Part shown: positions 1-6,917 of the stretch, piece by piece | How the letters are laid out: each line of letters opens with the position of its first letter | How positions within the stretch are numbered: the stretch's first letter is position 1 | NCBI GenBank assembly: GCA_947460085.1 | Contig: CANHGA010000075.1 | Span: 1 to 8,859 of the forward strand | Source of the DNA: Synechococcaceae cyanobacterium | GTDB lineage: Bacteria > Cyanobacteriota > Cyanobacteriia > PCC-6307 > Cyanobiaceae | Reading direction: 5' to 3' | DNA length: 8,859 nt | Notes under the pieces: model-generated | What the model saw: only the letters and a program-made list of their open reading frames with translations | Databases searched by the model: none | Told to the model about the DNA's origin: nothing | Made by a program: the position numbers and the translations under genes

Positions 1-2
1 CC

Positions 3-62
3 GAGGACCTACGCGCCCTCAACCCAACCGGCGACCGCCTCAACAAGATCCAAAGCGGCAGC
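3..62 (+). other. Possible coding frame of an upstream gene at the left edge
   Basis: In the third forward frame the first 20 codons read as a plausible hydrophilic protein segment (EDLRALNPTGDRLNK and onward), with G or C at nearly every third position. This is better codon bias than either other forward frame shows here. The frame has no stop until 471-473, far inside the opposite-strand gene, so a normal gene end cannot be placed. Either an upstream gene is frameshifted near here, or the match to coding bias is chance. I give the stretch where the bias is good and claim no product. Confidence 0.2.
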
Positions 63-66
63 CCTG

Positions 67-276
67 GTGGCCATCAGCAGCCTGAAGCGACCGCTTCCGG
101 GAAGTTCGAAGCGGCGACGCCGGTTGATTGGCTCCGGCAGCTTGATCGCGGTGAGCGCAGTGGCCATGGGCTATCTCTCCGCCATCGTGGGCCATCAAAA
201 CGGCATCCTGATCAGCTTTGTGCTGCTCATGCTGATCGGCGTTGTGCTGGTGGTCAATCCAGCTCCGCGCCCTTGA
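67..276 (+). CDS. Putative small two-helix membrane protein (69 aa), unrecognised
   Basis: I do not recognise this protein. Read from a GTG at 67, it has a basic N-terminus (KRRRR at residues 15-19) followed by two hydrophobic stretches, about residues 20-42 and 46-64, joined by a short GHQNG turn. That suggests a helical hairpin with the basic end in the cytoplasm. Third codon positions are mostly G or C, as expected for a real gene in this genome. The start is uncertain: there is no good ribosome binding site, and this frame has no stop back to the window edge, so the gene could begin upstream. Its last 23 bases overlap, tail to tail, the end of the TVP38-type gene on the other strand. Small picocyanobacterial membrane proteins of this size are common and mostly of unknown role. 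Confidence 0.5.
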   Translation: MAISSLKRPLPGSSKRRRRLIGSGSLIAVSAVAMGYLSAIVGHQNGILISFVLLMLIGVVLVVNPAPRP

Positions 277-874
277 TCGCCCGCTGGGCGGCCCGGCCCA
301 CCAGCCACACCGAGGCCACGGTGGCCAGCAAGCCAACAATTCGCAGGGCCCAGGTTGCCGGGTCCGCCTGGCCGGAGAGCACCTCACCAAAGCGGGCCAC
401 ATCGCCCGCCAGGGCGCCGAGGCCACAAAACAAAATGGTGCCCGGGATGATGCCCACCAGCCCAAGGCTGTAGTCGCGCAGGCTCACCTCGCTCAGGCCA
501 TAGGCGAAGTTGAGCAGGCTGAAGGGGAACGCAGGCGAGAGCCGGGTGAGCAGCACCAGCTTCAAGCCCTCCCGGCTGACACCTTGCTCGATGGCCTGGA
601 GCTTGGGGAAGGCCAGCAGCCGCCGGCGGGCCCAATCCCGCAGCCAGGTGCGACCCAACAAAAAAGCCGCTTCGGCTCCCAAACAGGCCCCCAAAAACAC
701 CAGGAAGCTGCCCCCCCAGGTGCCATAGAGGGCTCCAGCCACCATCGATGCCCACACGCCCGGCAGCAGCAGGGTGACCCAGAGGGCATAGAGGGGCACA
801 AACGCCGCAATACCCAGGGGTGAGCGCAGGGCAGGCAGCACCTGCTCCAGCCAAAGCGAAGGATGGAGATCCAT
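254..874 (-). CDS. TVP38/TMEM64 family (DedA superfamily) inner-membrane protein
   Basis: This 206-residue polytopic membrane protein has the usual length and motifs of the TVP38/TMEM64 (SNARE-associated/VTT domain) family. A hydrophobic N-terminal segment leads into LLPGVWASMVAGALYG (about residues 36-51), then a glycine- and alanine-rich helix ending in LLGR (72-75). The family's re-entrant signature follows as RLSPAFPFSLLNFAYGL (111-127), then GIIPGT (141-146) and a last helix at about 175-195. Relatives are implicated in lipid scrambling or membrane homeostasis; the substrate here is unknown. I chose the ATG at 874 because homology begins there. The frame stays open further upstream, but only as a shadow of valS. 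The start lies 25 bp after the valS stop, so it is probably transcribed with valS. No Shine-Dalgarno sequence is evident. Its end overlaps the small gene on the other strand by 23 bp. Confidence 0.88.
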   Translation of the reverse strand: MDLHPSLWLEQVLPALRSPLGIAAFVPLYALWVTLLLPGVWASMVAGALYGTWGGSFLVFLGACLGAEAAFLLGRTWLRDWARRRLLAFPKLQAIEQGVSREGLKLVLLTRLSPAFPFSLLNFAYGLSEVSLRDYSLGLVGIIPGTILFCGLGALAGDVARFGEVLSGQADPATWALRIVGLLATVASVWLVGRAAQRAIKGAELD

Positions 875-899
875 GGATGGCGAAGCCGAGGGAACGGGT

Positions 900-3695
900 C
901 TAGCCCAGATCCGCCAAACGCTTACGGGCCAAGGCGGCCTGGGCCTGGGCCTCCGCCAAGTTGGCCTGGCATTCCACCACCACCTCCGGGGGGGCTTTGC
1001 TGGCGAAGTTGGGATTGGCCAGGCGCCCTGAAAGGCCAGCCATCTCCCTCTCCGCCTTCGCCAAATCCTTCTCCAGGCGGCCCTTGAGCGCCTCGAGATC
1101 CACCAGGCCCTCAATCGGCAAGAGCACCTGGAGCTCGCCGCTCACCCCGGCCAGGCAGCGCTGGCCAGGTTCGGCGGTGGAGAGCACCGTGACGCTTTCA
1201 GCCCGGGTGAGGGCGGTGATGTCGGCGGTGGCTTGCAGCAGCAGGGCTGCCAAATCCTCGCGGCCGGTGACGAATTGCACGGGCACGGGTTGGGCGGGCT
1301 TGAGACCGGCCACGGCCCGCAGGTTGCGCACCACCCGAATGGCCTCGATCAGCTCGGCGAACTGAGCCTCCAGTTGGTCGTCGAGGGCCGCCCCATCCAG
1401 GCTGGGCCAGCTCTGCAACGCCAAAAAGGTGGTGTCGGGCTCGGTGGTGAGACCGTGCCAGAGCTCTTCGCTCAAGTGGGGCATCAGCGGATGCAGCATC
1501 ACCAGCAGGGCGTTAAGCACCTTGGCCAACACCTGGCGGGCCACCCGCTGGTCGGCCAGGGCTTCAGGGCTCGGGTTCTCACCGGGGTTGAGCCGCCGCT
1601 TGAGCAACTCGATCGTCCAGTCACACACCTCATTCCAGGCGAACTCATAGAGGCCCTTGGCCGCCTCGCCCAGGCCATAGGAGCCATAGCGCTCGGCGGT
1701 TTCAGCGTTCACCCGGGCCAGGCGCGACAGGATCCAGCGGTCAGCCAGCTGCAGGGCCGCAGGGTCGGGTTCCCCCAGGCTGGCGGGCGTCTCGCCGCCC
1801 AGGTTCATCAGGGCGAAGCGGGTGGCGTTCCAGAGCTTGTTGGCAAAGTTGCGGGAGCCCTCCACCGTGGCGGAGGTGTCCGATGCGCGGTCGTAGTCGA
1901 GGCGGATGTCCTGGCCGGCACCGGCCACCTCCCGCACCAAGGCAAAGCGCAGGGCATCGGCGCCGTAGCGCTCGATCAACAGCAGCGGATCAATGCCATT
2001 GCCCGCCGATTTGCTCATCTTGCGGTTGTTCTCGTCCCGCACCAGGCCGTGGATATAGACGTCTTGGAATGGAATCCAAGGGGTTCCGGGGCCTTCCCGC
2101 CCAGCCATCAAGGCGCCGGCCATCATCGTCATCCGGGCCACCCAGAAAAAGATGATGTCGAAGCCCGTCACCAGCACGCTGGTCGGGTACCAGCGCTGCA
2201 GATCGGCGGCCTGCCCGTCTGGCCAGCCCAGGGTGGAGAAGGGCCAGAGGCCACTGGAAAACCAGGTGTCGAGGGCGTCCGGGTCCTGCTCGATCACCAG
2301 GGGCTGGCCGTCTGCCGATGGGCCAGCCCCCGCGCCGAACTGGGCTTCGGCCTGAGCGCGGGCTTCGGCTTCATTGCGTGCCACTACATAGGGGGTGGTG
2401 TCGGTGATCTCGCCACCGGTTTCGCTCACCACAAACCAGGCCGGAATGCGGTGGCCCCACCAGAGCTGGCGGCTGATGCACCAGTCGCGGATGTCGGTGA
2501 GCCAATCGCGGTAAACCTTGCTCCAGCGCTCCGGCACAAAGCGGGGGTCTTGATGCTCCAGGGCCTCCCGGCAGCGGGCCGCTAGGGGCTCGGTTTTGAC
2601 AAACCACTGGGTGGAGAGCAGGGGCTCCACCGGCACCTTGCCCCGATCGGAAAAGGGCACGCTGTGCCGATAGGGCTCCACCTTGACCAGAAAGCCCTCG
2701 GCTTCCATCGCCGCCACCACGGCTTTGCGGGCCTCAAAGCGATCCAGGCCCTGGAAACGGCCAGCCGCTTCGTTCATGGTGCCGTCCTTAGCCATCACCG
2801 TGATCAGCGGCAGCTGGTGGCGCTGGCCAATGGCGAAATCGTTGGGGTCATGGGCGGGGGTCACCTTCACGCAGCCCGTGCCGAACTCGGCATCCACGTG
2901 GGCATCGGCCACGATCGGAATCTCCCGGCCCACCAGCGGCAGCGTCAGGCTCTTACCCACCAGCTGGGCATAGCGGGGATCGGCCGGGTTCACGGCCACG
3001 CCCGTATCCCCCAGCAGGGTTTCCGGGCGGGTGGTGGCCACCTCGAGGTGGGTGCGGCCATCCGCGCTGGGGGTGCGGAGGGGATAGCGGAAATGCCAAA
3101 GGTGGCCGTCCACCTCCTTCATCTCCACCTCCAGGTCGCTCACCGCCGAGCCAGAAGCGGGACACCAATTGACCAGGTATTCCCCCCGGTAAATCAGGCC
3201 CTGCTCGTGCAAGCGCACAAAGGCCTCAACCACGGCCTCACTACAGCCGGCATCCAGGGTGAACCGCTCCCGCTGCCAATCCACCGAATAGCCCAGCCGG
3301 CGCAGCTGGCCCACGATCGTGCCGCCGCTCTCCACCTTCCACTGCCAAGCCTTCTCCAAAAAGGCAGCCCGCCCCAAGTCATCCTTGGTTTTGCCCTCGG
3401 CCTTGAGCTGCTTCTCAAGGATCGTCTGCACGGCAATCGACGCATGGTCGGTGCCTGGCAGGCACAGCACGTTCTTGCCGCGCAGGCGCTGGAAGCGCAC
3501 GATCGTGTCGATCAGGGCCGTGTTGAAGGCATGGCCCATGTGCAGGCTGCCGGTCACGTTGGGCGGTGGGATCACCACCGAGAAGGGTTCCCCCTCCGCC
3601 GCCGGGTCGGGATGGAAGGCTCCGCTCTGCTCCCAGGCCTGCTGCCAGCGGCTCTCGGTGCCGGCGGGGTCGTAGGTCTTGGCCAGGTCGGTCAC
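900..3695 (-). CDS. valS: Valyl-tRNA synthetase
   Basis: This class Ia synthetase charges tRNA-Val with valine in the cytoplasm and hydrolyses mischarged threonine. The 931 residues are complete and close to the bacterial norm. The Rossmann-fold signature PPNVTGSLHMGH is at residues 44-55 (HMGH 52-55) and the KMSKS loop at 559-563. The CP1 editing domain carries ATTRPETLLGD (220-230) and AHDPNDF (281-287). The anticodon-binding helical domain spans about 650-800, and the ValRS-specific C-terminal coiled coil about 861-931. The start codon is GTG at 3695; an in-frame TGA four codons upstream (3705-3707) leaves no earlier start, and there is no clear Shine-Dalgarno sequence. It lies 54 bp downstream of a membrane-protein gene on the same strand and 25 bp upstream of the TVP38-type gene. 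Nothing is missing or damaged. A tRNA-Val(UAC) gene about 2.2 kb away is probably a coincidence of location. Confidence 0.98.
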   Translation of the reverse strand: MTDLAKTYDPAGTESRWQQAWEQSGAFHPDPAAEGEPFSVVIPPPNVTGSLHMGHAFNTALIDTIVRFQRLRGKNVLCLPGTDHASIAVQTILEKQLKAEGKTKDDLGRAAFLEKAWQWKVESGGTIVGQLRRLGYSVDWQRERFTLDAGCSEAVVEAFVRLHEQGLIYRGEYLVNWCPASGSAVSDLEVEMKEVDGHLWHFRYPLRTPSADGRTHLEVATTRPETLLGDTGVAVNPADPRYAQLVGKSLTLPLVGREIPIVADAHVDAEFGTGCVKVTPAHDPNDFAIGQRHQLPLITVMAKDGTMNEAAGRFQGLDRFEARKAVVAAMEAEGFLVKVEPYRHSVPFSDRGKVPVEPLLSTQWFVKTEPLAARCREALEHQDPRFVPERWSKVYRDWLTDIRDWCISRQLWWGHRIPAWFVVSETGGEITDTTPYVVARNEAEARAQAEAQFGAGAGPSADGQPLVIEQDPDALDTWFSSGLWPFSTLGWPDGQAADLQRWYPTSVLVTGFDIIFFWVARMTMMAGALMAGREGPGTPWIPFQDVYIHGLVRDENNRKMSKSAGNGIDPLLLIERYGADALRFALVREVAGAGQDIRLDYDRASDTSATVEGSRNFANKLWNATRFALMNLGGETPASLGEPDPAALQLADRWILSRLARVNAETAERYGSYGLGEAAKGLYEFAWNEVCDWTIELLKRRLNPGENPSPEALADQRVARQVLAKVLNALLVMLHPLMPHLSEELWHGLTTEPDTTFLALQSWPSLDGAALDDQLEAQFAELIEAIRVVRNLRAVAGLKPAQPVPVQFVTGREDLAALLLQATADITALTRAESVTVLSTAEPGQRCLAGVSGELQVLLPIEGLVDLEALKGRLEKDLAKAEREMAGLSGRLANPNFASKAPPEVVVECQANLAEAQAQAALARKRLADLG

Positions 3696-3749
3696 GGCGA
3701 GAGCTCAGGGCTTGGAACCCATGCTCTCAAAAGGCTTCGCCAGTTCAAG

Positions 3750-4601
3750 CTAAACAGTCGAATCAACCTGACTCACAAGCCCCGATCCCCCTGGTGCATC
3801 TTGGTCTGGGAGCGCGTCCTGGAGACGCTTCAATGCCAAGTTAAGAACGTCTAACGAGACATCCTCTGCAGACTTTTGCTCGACGTAGTCAAAAGGATTA
3901 TCAATATCCTCGATGAGCCGCAGCAAAAAGAGCAGCAAGAAAGTAATCACAAACAGAAAAAAGCACGCTTCCCACAACGAATCAGCGCGGGCGAAGACGA
4001 GGCCCGCACTCAAGAAAAATGCCCCAATATCCGCCATCCAGCTCACCAAGGGCACAAAATCAGTCTCTCGAATCACCTCAATACGGTTTACAAGATTCAG
4101 CAGGGTTGCCATCTCACCCATCAACCTGCCCCGCAAGGTGGATGAAGAGAGGAATGTCGCCGCCTGCACTACCTGTTGGTGGGTCTGTCGATGGCTTGAA
4201 TAGACGTCCTGTGTATTAATTTTCTCATGGAGCCAGGCTTGGATGACCCATCCAAGCCCAACTACCGCATGGATTGATGCATCAATCTTAGCCTTAGGAT
4301 TATAAACAGGAATCGCCCTGATCTCGAGATCCAGGGTTTCTAATGAAGTAGCAATTTGACCGGGTATCTTTTCGCTTTCCTTGTAATCAGTCAGCACACC
4401 ACTCAACAGGAAACTAATCAAAAAGACTGTCGAGGCCACCAAGGCCGAGAAGAGCGGATTGACACTGAAGAGCTCGAAGCCCAGCCTATTCACAACAACT
4501 TTGACACCACACACTCCGGCCGAAATCAGCGCTACTCGCCGCAATAAACGTATCCGCCGGCGACGCGGCCCAATGTGAGCAACAAAGTGGTGCTTTGCCA
4601 A
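3750..4601 (-). CDS. Four-helix membrane protein of unknown function, AT-rich, possibly acquired
   Basis: I do not recognise this 283-residue protein with certainty. After a very basic N-terminus (RRRRIRLLRR, 13-22) come hydrophobic segments at about 22-40 and 48-70, a soluble central region (72-183), and a second hydrophobic pair at about 185-204 and 210-230. The motifs DYKESEKIPGQI (72-83) and LIEDIDNPFDY (229-239) sit just after the two hairpins. This two-plus-two layout and the NPF motif recall bestrophin-like or DUF4239 membrane proteins; that is a weak resemblance, not an assignment. The start is a TTG at 4601. A stop lies two codons upstream (4608-4610), and the next start candidate, a GTG at residue 30, would fall inside the first helix. 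Base composition is about 40-53% GC in lines I counted, against about 62% in valS, which suggests transfer or weak codon selection. It lies upstream of valS with a 54-bp gap and could be transcribed with it. Confidence 0.75.
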   Translation of the reverse strand: MAKHHFVAHIGPRRRRIRLLRRVALISAGVCGVKVVVNRLGFELFSVNPLFSALVASTVFLISFLLSGVLTDYKESEKIPGQIATSLETLDLEIRAIPVYNPKAKIDASIHAVVGLGWVIQAWLHEKINTQDVYSSHRQTHQQVVQAATFLSSSTLRGRLMGEMATLLNLVNRIEVIRETDFVPLVSWMADIGAFFLSAGLVFARADSLWEACFFLFVITFLLLFLLRLIEDIDNPFDYVEQKSAEDVSLDVLNLALKRLQDALPDQDAPGGSGLVSQVDSTV

Positions 4602-4718
4602 AGTTAATTAAAATTATTTGTAATGTTGGACCTTCGGGTCGATCCTTGCATGTGTCCTGGCATACCTGAATATGAATCCTGAAAGCGCATAAACTCAGTT
4701 TAAACCTGCATTGCGGCC
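4602..4718. promoter_or_regulatory. AT-rich divergent intergenic region, likely two promoters
   Basis: These 117 bases separate the leftward membrane-protein gene from the rightward Nif11-domain gene, so they must hold the promoters for both. The left end (about 4602-4624) is almost pure A/T. For the rightward gene, a weak -35-like TTGCAT lies at 4646-4651, with AT-rich -10 candidates around 4668-4676. None matches consensus well. A small perfect inverted repeat (GACC, TTCG, GGTC) at 4629-4640 could form a UUCG-capped hairpin in RNA, or be an operator half-site pair. No Shine-Dalgarno sequence precedes either start. Confidence 0.4.
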
Positions 4719-4976
4719 ATGGTGGAATCGTTTCTTGAGGCCCTTCGGGCCGACACCAGTGTGCATACCAAGATGCGCGGGGTTACCACTGCGGAAGGAC
4801 TTGCCGAAGTCGCCAAAGATCTTGGCCTCGATCTCCCCCCAGCCGCCATCGTCAAGGGATTCGCCCAGCTGCTGGTTGAATCCAGCGACAGCCTGGCCAT
4901 CCGCAACTTCGACAACCTCGGCTGGGACATGGGCGAGCTGCTTTGGGCCGCCAAAACCTGGGAGCAAGCCGACTAG
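4719..4976 (+). CDS. Nif11-domain small protein, no leader-cleavage site
   Basis: This 85-residue protein resembles the Nif11 (nitrogen-fixation leader-like) domain. It opens with the typical amphipathic FLEALRADTSVHTKM (residues 5-19), then TAEGLAEVAKDLGLDLPP (24-41), as in Nif11-like leader peptides and stand-alone Nif11 proteins of cyanobacteria. In the natural-product members this domain recruits modifying enzymes and ends in a double-glycine cleavage site before a variable core. Here there is no GG or GA site, and the C-terminus (DNLGWDMGELLWAAKTWEQAD) is tryptophan-bearing and acidic, without the Cys/Ser/Thr-rich core of a lanthipeptide. No modifying enzyme or ABC peptidase is nearby. 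I therefore see it as a stand-alone Nif11 protein of unknown function, not a peptide precursor. The ATG at 4719 gives a good domain start. Its TAG overlaps the stop of the convergent gene. Confidence 0.72.
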   Translation: MVESFLEALRADTSVHTKMRGVTTAEGLAEVAKDLGLDLPPAAIVKGFAQLLVESSDSLAIRNFDNLGWDMGELLWAAKTWEQAD

Positions 4977-5533
4977 GCCAAAGGCTTATCAGCTGAGCCA
5001 TCCCAGGGAATTGCCACGACCCCATCGAGTTGCTGCCAAGCACCCGAATCAGCAACGATCCGATCCATGAGGCCCACCCGCTCGAGCGCCTGGGCCACCG
5101 CAAGGGGATCCATGGCTCCCAAGGCCGGGCCCATGGACAACACCAAAACATGCTGTTCGGCGGGATCGGCCATCACCTGGAGATCCAGCGCGTGCAGCTC
5201 CCGCTCAAAAAACACCCGTCGCATCCGGCCGGTCAGCGCGGGTCCCAGGGCCAGGGCGAAGGCCTCCAGCCCCTGCTGATCGCCCGAACAACCGCAATTG
5301 AGGGCCAGCCAGATCAGACATTTGGCCCAGGCTTCCGCACTCCAAAGGGGCTGAAAGCTGTCCCGGTGCTGCCGCACCAGTTCGGCGATGGCGAAGTCAA
5401 CCAGGGTGGCCTGCAGGCGGCTGGGATCCAAAGGAGGAACCTCCAAAGGCGTCGAATCCATCGACCCCACGGGGGATTGGTCCATCGCTGCCGCCAGCAA
5501 AGAGCCCCATCCTGACCAAGCGGGGTGCAGCAT
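4973..5533 (-). CDS. Conserved hypothetical protein (186 aa)
   Basis: I can give no function. The protein is soluble and mixed helical, with a body from about residue 33 (PPLDPSRLQATLVDFAIAEL onward), an Arg/Glu-rich stretch at 103-112, and a cysteine cluster at C72, C80 and C82 in KCLIWLALNCGCSG. There is no signal peptide or clear membrane span. It resembles hypothetical proteins restricted to marine and freshwater Synechococcus. The start is uncertain: ATG codons lie at 5533, 5485 and 5461. The core begins just after the last, so the protein may be 162 residues. None has a strong Shine-Dalgarno sequence, and I keep the longest. It diverges from the 84-residue gene (49 bp apart if 5533 is right). 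It converges on the Nif11-type gene, sharing its stop tetranucleotide. Confidence 0.78.
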   Translation of the reverse strand: MLHPAWSGWGSLLAAAMDQSPVGSMDSTPLEVPPLDPSRLQATLVDFAIAELVRQHRDSFQPLWSAEAWAKCLIWLALNCGCSGDQQGLEAFALALGPALTGRMRRVFFERELHALDLQVMADPAEQHVLVLSMGPALGAMDPLAVAQALERVGLMDRIVADSGAWQQLDGVVAIPWDGSADKPLA

Positions 5534-5568
5534 CGCTAACCACCCGGCAAACTACCGGTACACCCCAC

Positions 5569-5573
5569 AGGAG
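5569..5573 (+). promoter_or_regulatory. Ribosome binding site AGGAG for the 84-aa gene
   Basis: AGGAG lies nine bases upstream of the ATG at 5583. It is one of the few good Shine-Dalgarno sequences in the window. It decides the start of the following gene, which otherwise could be extended upstream to a start codon at 5388. Confidence 0.7.
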
Positions 5574-5582
5574 CAGGCCGCC

Positions 5583-5837
5583 ATGGCCCTCGATTTCAAC
5601 GACCCCGACCTCGAGTTTTCTGATCTGGTCTACGCCTATCAGAGCTGGGTCATGGCCGTGATCAATGACGAAAAGCTGGGGGGCGAAACCCTGCTGACCG
5701 ATGACATCGCCGACGATGCCCTCAATGCCATGCGTTTCCTGCCAGGAGAAGTGACCAGCGCCATCGAAACCAGCCTGGCCCGGGTCTACGACGTGGATGC
5801 CGACGAGCTGGCCGCCCTGCTGTTTCCCGAGGGCTGA
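5583..5837 (+). CDS. Small acidic conserved hypothetical protein (84 aa)
   Basis: This short, strongly acidic, soluble protein starts MALDFNDPDLEFSDLVYAY and ends ADELAALLFPEG. It looks like the small proteins conserved across Synechococcus and Prochlorococcus with no known function; I cannot name it. It is predicted to be largely helical, with no cysteines, membrane span or signal peptide. The start at 5583 is supported by an AGGAG nine bases upstream. The frame is open further 5', back to 5388, but that part overlaps the opposite-strand hypothetical and reads as poor coding sequence. Its stop is 13 bp from the 3' end of the convergent tRNA-Val gene. Confidence 0.85.
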   Translation: MALDFNDPDLEFSDLVYAYQSWVMAVINDEKLGGETLLTDDIADDALNAMRFLPGEVTSAIETSLARVYDVDADELAALLFPEG

Positions 5838-5850
5838 CAGGAGAAGGTGA

Positions 5851-5922
<72 letters not shown>

Positions 5923-5930
5923 GAAACCGA

Positions 5931-5958
5931 AACCTACACCACGCTTCGATGGTCCTAA
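5931..5958 (-). promoter_or_regulatory. Tentative promoter of tRNA-Val
   Basis: Reading leftward, TTAGGA (5958-5953) and TAGGTT (5936-5931) are separated by 16 bases. The second lies eight bases upstream of the tRNA 5' end, with a TG just before it that could act as an extended -10. Matches to the sigma-70 consensus are only partial (4 of 6 and 3 of 6). The -35 element would fall inside the first codons of the divergent acyltransferase gene. Confidence 0.25.
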
Positions 5959-6917
5959 GGCGTTCCAGCAAGCCAGCCGATTGGCTTCAAAAGCTGAAAT
6001 GGCGCAGCGAGGCCTGCCTCACCTGGTTGTTAGTGGCAGCCCTCAAGGGACGCACCCACCACACCATGGAGCAGGGCGTTCGGATCGCCCGAACCCTTGC
6101 GGCGCCAGTTTTAACCAAGCGCATCAAAACTGCAGCCGCCAATCTGCATCTGGTCTACGGGGACCAGCTCACGGGGGGCCAACGCCAACGGTTGGCAGCC
6201 CAATCGCTGGATAGTTTTTTCCTCTCCTGCCTGGAATCGATCATTCAGCCCATTGGGGCAGAACTGATAAACGTTGAGGGTGACGGCCTCGAAGAACTCT
6301 TTCGCTGCCACAAAGAAGGCCAAGGCTTCATCGTGGGATCACTCCATTTGGGTTGCTGGGATACGGGCTTACGCTGGCTCAGCCAACATCTCGACAATCT
6401 TTCGGTGGTCCATCGGCCCGCCCGCAATCCCTATACCAATGCAATCTTGAATAGGGCACGCAGCAGCAATAGTCAGTGCCACTGGATCTCCCAGAGAGAT
6501 GCCAAAGCGATGCTGCTGAAACTTCGTGAGGGGGCCGGCTTGGTGATGATGACTGACCTCTACCCCTTTTCCAACGACCTGCAAGCCGACTTCCTCGGAC
6601 TGACAACCCACGTCCCCAAAGGCCCCCTAGCCCTCTCCCAGAAAGCAGGCTGCCCCCTCTTTCCCGTCGCCCATGTGCGCGAAGACGATGGGCGCTTTCG
6701 TTTCATCTGCGGCAAACCCCTCCACCCCAGCAAGTCCGCCACAGACCTCGAGGAGCGGGCTGGGGCCCTGGGCCGCTGGCAAGAACCCTGGATCAACGCC
6801 TACGCCGAGCAGTACTACTGGATCAACCGCCGCTGGCGCCCCGGGGATGGCACGGGCCAGCGCCTGCGGCCAACTGGATCCCTTGCCGAGCGGGTCCTTG
6901 CCAAGGTGAATGGCTAG
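5949..6917 (+). CDS. LpxL/HtrB-type lysophospholipid/lipid A acyltransferase
   Basis: This 322-residue protein belongs to the Lip_A_acyltrans (LPLAT) family, whose members move an acyl chain from acyl-ACP or acyl-CoA to a lipid at the inner face of the cytoplasmic membrane. The catalytic HX4D/E motif is HLGCWD (His133, Asp138) within GSLHLGCWDTG. HRPARNPY (155-162) matches the family's RP..NP substrate block. GLVMMTDLYP (197-206) is the equivalent of the usual GxxxxxD segment, and FLGLTTHVPKGPLALSQKAGCPLFPV (215-240) carries the conserved GP and pyrophosphate-side region. A hydrophobic N-terminal stretch (about 22-33) may anchor it. Proteobacterial LpxL uses HX4E; aspartate here is allowed in the broader family. 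The acceptor is unknown, since picocyanobacterial lipid A differs from the enterobacterial type. The ATG at 5949 has no Shine-Dalgarno sequence. It heads a probable operon, overlapping the next gene by 8 bp. Confidence 0.87.
   Translation: MVLRRSSKPADWLQKLKWRSEACLTWLLVAALKGRTHHTMEQGVRIARTLAAPVLTKRIKTAAANLHLVYGDQLTGGQRQRLAAQSLDSFFLSCLESIIQPIGAELINVEGDGLEELFRCHKEGQGFIVGSLHLGCWDTGLRWLSQHLDNLSVVHRPARNPYTNAILNRARSSNSQCHWISQRDAKAMLLKLREGAGLVMMTDLYPFSNDLQADFLGLTTHVPKGPLALSQKAGCPLFPVAHVREDDGRFRFICGKPLHPSKSATDLEERAGALGRWQEPWINAYAEQYYWINRRWRPGDGTGQRLRPTGSLAERVLAKVNG

Noticed and set aside
242..823. 193-residue forward frame opposite the TVP38-type gene
   Set aside because: It is Gln/Gly/His-rich low-quality translation fully opposite a clear membrane protein.
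875..1114. Upstream extension of the TVP38-type protein by 80 residues
   Set aside because: The added part overlaps the valS coiled coil in another frame and is an Arg/Trp-rich artefact; family homology begins at the ATG at 874.
1233..2585. 450-residue open frame antisense to valS
   Set aside because: It lies wholly within an intact valS with all synthetase motifs. Long antisense frames are expected in GC-rich codon-biased genes, and the translation shows no recognisable domain.
2664..3854. 396-residue open frame antisense to the start of valS and into the neighbouring gene
   Set aside because: It is a codon-bias shadow of valS, rich in His, Ala and Gln, without coherent domain structure.
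5388..5582. 65-residue N-terminal extension of the 84-aa protein
   Set aside because: A good AGGAG precedes the ATG at 5583, and the extension overlaps the opposite-strand hypothetical with poor coding character.
5838..5850. Terminator between the 84-aa gene and tRNA-Val
   Set aside because: Only 13 bases, with no inverted repeat or T-tract on either strand.
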